Assembly (NCBI GenBank): GCA_030151865.1
Contig: JASLCK010000049.1
Coordinates: 1 to 19,951, forward strand
DNA from: Rhodospirillaceae bacterium
GTDB lineage: Bacteria > Pseudomonadota > Alphaproteobacteria > Rhodospirillales > Magnetospirillaceae
Direction: 5' to 3'
Length of the DNA: 19,951 bases
Shown: positions 15,714-19,951 of the stretch, in pieces
Layout of the letters: each line of letters opens with the position of its first letter
How positions within the stretch are numbered: position 1 is the stretch's first letter
Made by a program: the position numbers and the translations under genes
Notes under the pieces: generated by a model
Database searches by the model: none
Seen by the model: the letters and a program-made list of their open reading frames with translations, nothing else
What the model was told of the DNA's origin: nothing

Positions 15714-15754
15714 TTGATGTTGATAATCATTCTCATTACTATTCTCAACATCAT
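15714..15754 (+). promoter_or_regulatory. bfd promoter with overlapping Fur box
   Basis: TGATAATCATTCTCA (15721-15735) matches 13 of 14 positions of the 7-1-7 Fur consensus. It fills the spacer between TTGATG (-35, 15714-15719) and TACTAT (-10, 15737-15742, 17-nt spacing), the standard place for repression. Just downstream, ATTCTCAACATCAT (15741-15754) repeats the bfr1 upstream element. Iron-dependent repression of bfd by Fur is a strong inference. Confidence 0.75.
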
Positions 15755-15775
15755 CTTCCGCCGGAGAAGGCCATC

Positions 15776-15961
15776 ATGTATGTCTGTGTGTGCCACGCCA
15801 TCACCGATAGCCAGGTTAAAGCCAGCTGCCATGGCGCCAGCCACCCGGTGGAGGTTCACAAGCGTCTGGGCGTGCGTCCGCAATGCGGCCGCTGCCTGCA
15901 CTGCATCCGCGACATCATGCTGGACGAAGCCGAAAACAACGCCCCCATGGCTGCGGAATAA
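15776..15961 (+). CDS. bfd: Bacterioferritin-associated ferredoxin
   Basis: The 61-aa [2Fe-2S] protein has the Bfd ligand pattern: C4 and C6 (MYVCVCHAITD) and C37 and C40 (PQCGRC). A further cysteine pair, C18 and C43, is probably not ligating. In other bacteria Bfd docks on bacterioferritin near the heme and passes electrons in to reduce and release stored iron, which fits the neighbouring bfr1-bfr2 pair. The start at ATG 15776 follows GGAGAAGG at good spacing. The frame is open upstream to 15482, but that part is repeat DNA and promoter. A Fur box overlaps the promoter, and a strong terminator with a GCAA tetraloop follows. Confidence 0.96.
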   Translation: MYVCVCHAITDSQVKASCHGASHPVEVHKRLGVRPQCGRCLHCIRDIMLDEAENNAPMAAE

Positions 15962-16020
15962 CACCATCGGGTGAACAGAAAGCCCCCCTCTGCCCGAAGG
16001 TTGGTCAAGACCAAAACGAC

Positions 16021-16052
16021 AAAGCCCCCGATCCGCAAGGATTGGGGGCTTT
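16021..16052 (+). terminator. Intrinsic terminator of bfd
   Basis: A 14-bp stem (16021-16034 with 16039-16052, including one G-T wobble) is closed by a GCAA tetraloop of the GNRA class. It begins AAAGCCCCC and ends GGGGGCTTT, then GGTGTTCT. It lies 59 nt after the bfd stop and marks the end of the iron locus. Confidence 0.9.
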
Positions 16053-16069
16053 GGTGTTCTGGGGGGGAG

Positions 16070-16089
16070 GAGCTTATGCACATAAGCTC
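16070..16089. promoter_or_regulatory. 20-bp inverted repeat, possible operator
   Basis: GAGCTTATG and CATAAGCTC (9-bp perfect arms) flank a 2-bp CA centre. The tiny spacer suits a dimeric DNA-binding protein better than an RNA hairpin. It sits exactly where the iron locus ends and the differently composed segment begins, about 390 bp before the next gene. No protein partner can be named. Confidence 0.45.
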
Positions 16090-16482
16090 TGTTTTGCGCC
16101 CATGTCTGCCACTCCGAGGGGCCCGTCGCTTCCCAAGAGCGGACCTTGCACCGATCTGCTACTTCGGCTTTTGTGTGCGTTTAATCCCGCGGCCCGGAAT
16201 GAACGAGTCGGACCAAGATGCCACTTTCGGGTATGGAGCTGGTAATGCGGTCGCTGTTTTGAAAAGCACAGGCCGGCAGAGGGAAAAATACAAAAGACGG
16301 TCACCGATTGCGTGACGTTCAGTACATTTGCAGCAGCAGGCTACCGGCCAGAACGTCAGCCGGTTGCCAAGCATCCAAATAGAACGAGCACTTTTTTCAC
16401 TACGCATAAACGTTGATCCGGGGAGCCCGATAAGCGATGCTTCACTTCACGCCGGTAACGACTGTTAGGACCACAAGATCGC
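16090..16482 (+). other. Non-coding stretch before the nucleosidase-GHKL gene
   Basis: I see no convincing gene here. The segment holds several inverted repeats: TGACGTTC (16313-16320) with GAACGTCA (16351-16358), GTCAC/GTGAC (16300-16304 and 16312-16316), and GGCCGG with CCGGCC near 16271 and 16344. It is less GC-rich and less codon-like than the surroundings. It may be a long leader, a promoter region or remnant DNA. No confident -10/-35 pair was found. Confidence 0.4.
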
Positions 16483-17991
16483 ATGTCCCACGATCCGATC
16501 AACATAGTTGGCGCCAGGGCCGCGCTGGACAAGAATTACGTGCTGCTGCTGACGACGAATAGCATCGAGCGGGATGCTGTGCTTGCCGTCCTGGCAGACT
16601 CTGCCACAGCCGTAATTCACCGAGACACAAAGGGCGCGCGCATCGGACGCATCAGCGACCGGCTCTGCATTCATCTGAACGGCGCGTCAGGGGCCCAAGA
16701 GCAGCACTCAATCGGCTCGCTTACCCGTTGGATGATGACGTCGCCCCAACCACAACCACAACTCATCGTCGTTGTTGGGTTCGCATGGGGCAATCCGCAC
16801 CTAGTGCAGGAAGGTGACATCGTGGTTGCGTCCGAGATACGTGACGTGAACCATGTCCGCGTGGACAAAGGCGTGCAAAGCCGGCGTGTCGCCCCCCGTC
16901 AGAGCGCTATCGGAACGCTCGATGAGTGTGTGACGAGGTTACCTCTCCAAGCGGATGGAAGGCGGATTTTTTCCGGTCTCCTCGCTTCGGCCGAGCTCCA
17001 CCTTTCCGACGATGATGCGCGTGATGCGATTATCAATCAGCTTCCCGAGGTGCTGGGTGGCGAAATGGAAGCCTTTGATGTCGTGCGGGATCTCAATGTG
17101 CCCTGGATTCTCATCAAGTCTGTCTCCGATTATGGCGGCGACGACGTCGATAGAAACCGACAGGCCTCGGCAGCTCGCGCCGCAGCGAGTCTCATCGCGC
17201 CGATGCTCAAGGCGCTTACTGACGAGGGTCAACTCGCGGAGCGGCGGCGTGACTCCGCATCCGATCGCCTCGCCGATGCCCTTATTGGACACGCGATACA
17301 CATCTCCCGTCCGCCGGGTGACCGCGACGCGATCGTGGATGCCATGAACGGCCACGTACCCAGGCTTATGCAGCGATTGTCCAGCTATGCATCAGATGGC
17401 GATGGGGAAGGTCTGCTTGCCGAGACGTTAGCGGTTGCAATCGTCGAACTGGCCCAAAATGCGTTCCTCCATGGGAGTGCAACTCATGCGAGCTGCACCT
17501 TTAATGAGACATCCGTCACGTTATGCGACGACGGCTTTACCTATGATCCTCTTAACCTCGTCGGTGACCGTGGTGGGGCACAGGCTTGGAAGGATCTGGA
17601 CAAATTATTTCTTAAGACGGGAGGTGTCGCCTTCACGTCCCACGCGACAAGACCGCGTGGAAACACTTACAAATTCAGTCTCATCCTTCTGAGTTCCGAG
17701 ATCCGGGAAGCAAAGAGACGCTGCAGGCTAGTCGATTCAGGACCTCAAGCGGGTATAACCGCGTCTGCTTTTGTCTACGACCCGGGCTGTGAGACGCTGT
17801 ACTACGAAGCCGGGAGCATCTATTCGAAGTCGAAGTGTTTTTCGGTCGAGTCCGAACTTCGCGATCTGCTCCAGGCCGGCAAGACGCTAATAATTGCCTG
17901 CCGAGATCAAAGGCAGGTACAAATGTACCAGAACGCATTTACCGAGTTCTCCGGGCCCAGATTACGCATTTTCGTAGGCAGCCGACTGTAG
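16483..17991 (+). CDS. Nucleoside phosphorylase/nucleosidase-fold domain fused to GHKL ATPase domain
   Basis: The 502-aa protein has two recognisable parts. Residues about 15-245 match the PNP/MTA-SAH nucleosidase superfamily: VVVGFAWGNP followed by EGDIVVASEIRD (95-121), GGEMEAFDV with M195-E196 for ribose binding, and IKSVSDYGGDD with the catalytic-type D216. Residues about 310-405 look like a GHKL ATPase: N-box VELAQNAFLHG (E322, N326, H330), DDGFTYDP (349-356) as a G1-like box, and RGNTYKFSL near 392. No histidine-kinase phosphoacceptor helix is evident between them. The last 95 residues are unassigned. No membrane segment is seen. The ribosome site is weak (AGGA about 13 nt from the ATG). 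Codon use is more mixed than in the neighbours, and about 400 bp of non-coding DNA lies on each side, suggesting acquisition. A nucleotide-cleaving defence effector is possible but unproven. Confidence 0.85.
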   Translation: MSHDPINIVGARAALDKNYVLLLTTNSIERDAVLAVLADSATAVIHRDTKGARIGRISDRLCIHLNGASGAQEQHSIGSLTRWMMTSPQPQPQLIVVVGFAWGNPHLVQEGDIVVASEIRDVNHVRVDKGVQSRRVAPRQSAIGTLDECVTRLPLQADGRRIFSGLLASAELHLSDDDARDAIINQLPEVLGGEMEAFDVVRDLNVPWILIKSVSDYGGDDVDRNRQASAARAAASLIAPMLKALTDEGQLAERRRDSASDRLADALIGHAIHISRPPGDRDAIVDAMNGHVPRLMQRLSSYASDGDGEGLLAETLAVAIVELAQNAFLHGSATHASCTFNETSVTLCDDGFTYDPLNLVGDRGGAQAWKDLDKLFLKTGGVAFTSHATRPRGNTYKFSLILLSSEIREAKRRCRLVDSGPQAGITASAFVYDPGCETLYYEAGSIYSKSKCFSVESELRDLLQAGKTLIIACRDQRQVQMYQNAFTEFSGPRLRIFVGSRL

Positions 17992-18376
17992 TAATTGGGT
18001 TAAAATCTGACATTAATCAATTGATTCCCCGTTGATCTACGCGTCCAGGAGATGCGCCATCCAGCTGTACATGCGACGTTGGGGCATGCGTATACAACCT
18101 GAACAATCGGCAGTTTTTGCGAACGGTCTAAATCGGGCAATATACTCGTAGCTGACGCAAAGCAGGCTTGGAATCTACAGCCGCCGTTCGTCCGCTTTGG
18201 GTCCAATTTGTTGGGAAACTCCCCAACAGCTACTCGTACCCCAGTGCGCCGAGTTTTTCATCAGAGTCGGTTAACTCCTGCCGAAGTTCATGCCCGGCAG
18301 CACCGCCTGCTTTGCCCGTTCGGCACCTAAAAGCCGACAGGCGGCTCCCGCCCCAAAGCAGCCCCCACATCCCCCA
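17992..18376. other. Non-coding stretch after the nucleosidase-GHKL gene
   Basis: No supported gene is visible, and short open frames lack ribosome sites and family signatures. It contains a 12-bp palindrome AATCAATTGATT (18015-18026) and a GTTGGG/CCCAAC hairpin (18210-18215 and 18222-18227). The first 200 bp are AT-richer than the genome around them, then composition returns to the host type by about 18300. The right border of the acquired segment probably lies in this interval. I found no tRNA or obvious direct-repeat attachment pair. Confidence 0.4.
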
Positions 18377-18403
18377 CCCCGCCCGGGCCATCTCCGGGCG
18401 GGG
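18377..18403 (-). terminator. GC-rich hairpin after pyruvate carboxylase
   Basis: CCCCGCCCGG (18377-18386) and CCGGGCGGGG (18394-18403) form a perfect 10-bp stem with a 7-nt loop, 20 nt beyond the pyruvate carboxylase stop. No T-tract follows on the minus strand, so it may act as a weak terminator or 3'-end stabiliser. Confidence 0.5.
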
Positions 18404-18422
18404 TTCCCCCTGCAACCGCCCC

Positions 18423-19951
18423 CTATTCCAGCACCACCAACAAGTCCTTGGTTTCCACCTGTTGGCCGACGCTGACGGTGACGGATTTGACCACGCCGGC
18501 CCGTTCGGCGCGGACGGCGGTTTCCATTTTCATGGCTTCCAGTTCCACCAGGATGTCGCCTTTTTCGACGCTCTGGCCGGGCTGCACGTCCACCGTTACC
18601 ACCAAGCCGGGCATGGGGGCGGCGATGTGGGCGGGGTTGCCGTCTTCGGCCTTGGGTTGGGCCGGGCGGGCTGGGGCCACGGTTTTGTCGGCCACCTTGA
18701 CGGTGCGCGGCTGGCCGTTCAGTTCAAAGAAGACGTTGCGCAGGCCCAGTTCGTCGGGCTCGCCCACCGCCAGCAGGCGGATCAGCAGGGCCTTGCCGGG
18801 TTCCAGTTCGATGGCGACTTCCTGGCCGACCGGCAGGCCGTAAAAGAAGGTCGGGGTCGGCAGCACCGACAGATCGCCGTATGTCCGCTGGTGCGCCGCA
18901 AAGTCGGTAAAGACCTTGGGATACATCAGGTAAGACGCCAACTCGTCATCACTGACGACGCGCCCAATCTTGGCTTCGACCTCGGCTTTGACCGCCGTCA
19001 GATCGGCGGACGGCAGCACCGCGCCGGGGCGCTGGGTCAGGGGCTTTTCGCCCTTCAGCACCTTCTGTTGCAGGGCTTGGGGGAAACCGCCCGGCGGCTG
19101 GCCCAGATCGCCCTTAAAGAACGACACCACAGATTCGGGGAAGGCGATTTCCCGGTCCGGGTCCTGCACCATCTCCGGGGTCAGGCCGCTGGTCACCATC
19201 ATCAGGGCCATATCGCCCACCACCTTGCTGGTCGGCGTGACCTTGACCACATCGCCAAACATCTGGTTGACCTGGGCATAGGTGTTGGCGACCCGGTCCC
19301 AATGTTCATCGATGCCTAAGCTGCGGGCCTGCTGGCGCAGGTTGGTATATTGCCCGCCCGGCATTTCGTGCAGATAGACCTCCGCCGTGCCCGACGAAAT
19401 CCCGGCTTCGAACGCCGCATAATTGCGCCGCACATGCTCCCAATAGGCAGATACTTTGTTCAGCGCCCCATGATCCAGGCCGGGGTCGCGCTCATGCCCG
19501 GCCAGCGCCGCGCAGATGGAGCCCAAGGGCGGCTGCGACGTGGTACCGCTTAAGGAATCCATGGCGGCGTCCACCGCATCGACGCCCGCTTCCACCGCCG
19601 CCAACACGCTGGCCGCCGACAGCCCGCTGGTGTCGTGGGTGTGGAAATGGATCGGCAGGCCGGTTTCGTCCCGCAGCGCCTTGACCAGTTGGGTGATGGC
19701 GCGCGGCTTGGCCAGACCGGCCATGTCCTTGATGCCCAGAATATGCGCCCCGGCCTTTTCCAGGTCCTTGGCCAGTTGGACGTAATATTTCAGGTCATAT
19801 TTGCGGCCCGGCTGGGTGATGTCGCCGGTATAGCAGAGCGCGGCCTCGCACAGTTTGCCGCTGTCTCGCACCGCATCGATGGCAACCCGCATGTTATCGA
19901 CCCAGTTGAGCGAATCGAAGACGCGGAAGACATCGACCCCGCCCTTGGCGG
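18423..19951 (-). CDS. pyc: Pyruvate carboxylase, C-terminal part (5' end outside window)
   Basis: The frame is open from the right edge to TAG at 18423 (508 residues), so the biotin carboxylase half and the start are missing. The carboxyltransferase domain is evident from DVFRVFDSLNW at the edge, GIKDMAGLAKP with the probable carbamylated lysine, and HFHTHDTSG with the metal-binding His-x-His pair. A middle region (GGFPQALQQKVLKGEKPL) precedes an Ala/Pro linker. A C-terminal biotinyl carrier domain follows, with EAMKMET and the biotinylated lysine 35 residues from the end, the usual distance. The enzyme makes oxaloacetate from pyruvate, bicarbonate and ATP to refill the TCA cycle. The single polypeptide with carboxyltransferase and carrier domains in this order distinguishes it from separate-subunit oxaloacetate decarboxylases. 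Confidence 0.97.
   Translation of the reverse strand, partial: AKGGVDVFRVFDSLNWVDNMRVAIDAVRDSGKLCEAALCYTGDITQPGRKYDLKYYVQLAKDLEKAGAHILGIKDMAGLAKPRAITQLVKALRDETGLPIHFHTHDTSGLSAASVLAAVEAGVDAVDAAMDSLSGTTSQPPLGSICAALAGHERDPGLDHGALNKVSAYWEHVRRNYAAFEAGISSGTAEVYLHEMPGGQYTNLRQQARSLGIDEHWDRVANTYAQVNQMFGDVVKVTPTSKVVGDMALMMVTSGLTPEMVQDPDREIAFPESVVSFFKGDLGQPPGGFPQALQQKVLKGEKPLTQRPGAVLPSADLTAVKAEVEAKIGRVVSDDELASYLMYPKVFTDFAAHQRTYGDLSVLPTPTFFYGLPVGQEVAIELEPGKALLIRLLAVGEPDELGLRNVFFELNGQPRTVKVADKTVAPARPAQPKAEDGNPAHIAAPMPGLVVTVDVQPGQSVEKGDILVELEAMKMETAVRAERAGVVKSVTVSVGQQVETKDLLVVLE

Noticed and set aside
15482..15775. Upstream extension of the bfd reading frame
   Set aside because: It runs through tandem repeats, a palindrome and the promoter/Fur box. 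The Bfd family starts at MYVCVC with a strong ribosome site.
16053..18376. tRNA or direct-repeat attachment sites at the island borders
   Set aside because: No tRNA-like cloverleaf or convincing repeated sequence was found by eye on either side.
18230..18415. Small minus-strand open frame next to pyruvate carboxylase
   Set aside because: No ribosome site or family pattern, and it overlaps the terminator hairpin of pyc.
18168..19319. Plus-strand open frame opposite pyruvate carboxylase
   Set aside because: It is the antisense shadow of strongly conserved pyruvate carboxylase domains, with His/Gln-rich nonsense composition.

Overview
The window looks like a high-G+C alphaproteobacterial chromosome of the Rhodospirillaceae/Magnetospirillaceae type, probably Magnetospirillum-like. 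This is inferred from protein style, not from a marker gene. The pointers are a split bacterioferritin pair (one ferroxidase subunit, one heme subunit), a bacteriohemerythrin, a soluble globin-coupled chemoreceptor, several c-di-GMP proteins and a YdcH/DUF465 protein. No tRNA, rRNA, CRISPR array or intact insertion sequence was seen.

Layout. (1) 1-5.5 kb is signalling. A minus-strand protein joins a metallo-beta-lactamase-fold hydrolase to two cyclic-nucleotide-binding domains and runs off the left edge. A small unknown gene follows, then a soluble PAS histidine kinase and, 4 nt later, a receiver/HD-GYP c-di-GMP phosphodiesterase, a likely cognate pair. (2) 5.5-9.9 kb holds bacteriohemerythrin, a 6-phosphofructokinase with mixed ATP/PPi signature residues, a DUF465 coiled-coil protein, a degenerate GGDEF protein, and a cytoplasmic chemoreceptor whose globin-like sensor seems to lack the proximal heme histidine. 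(3) 9.9-14.2 kb holds the overlapping purE-purK operon behind a recognisable promoter, a DedA membrane protein, a strong bidirectional terminator, a membrane diguanylate cyclase and a GlpM-like membrane protein. (4) 14.2-16.05 kb is an iron-storage locus: bfr1, bfr2 and bfd. Fur-box-like sites precede bfr1 and bfd, and a patch of tandem and palindromic repeats lies between bfr2 and bfd. (5) 16.05-18.4 kb looks acquired: one gene with different codon use and about 400 bp of apparently non-coding DNA on each side. It encodes a nucleoside-phosphorylase/nucleosidase-fold domain fused to a GHKL-type ATPase domain. (6) From 18.4 kb to the right edge is the C-terminal part of pyruvate carboxylase on the minus strand.

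How the genes fit together. In the iron locus, Bfr1 keeps all the ferroxidase ligands but not the heme methionine, while Bfr2 keeps the heme methionine but has lost all six ferroxidase ligands. They should therefore co-assemble, with Bfd as the probable electron donor for iron release. The signalling genes converge on c-di-GMP: one probable synthase, one probable hydrolase and one degenerate GGDEF protein. The best candidate for an undescribed system is the single-gene nucleosidase-GHKL fusion at 16.5-18.0 kb. Its catalytic-type residues and accessory setting suggest a nucleotide-depleting conflict or defence effector, but that function is an inference.
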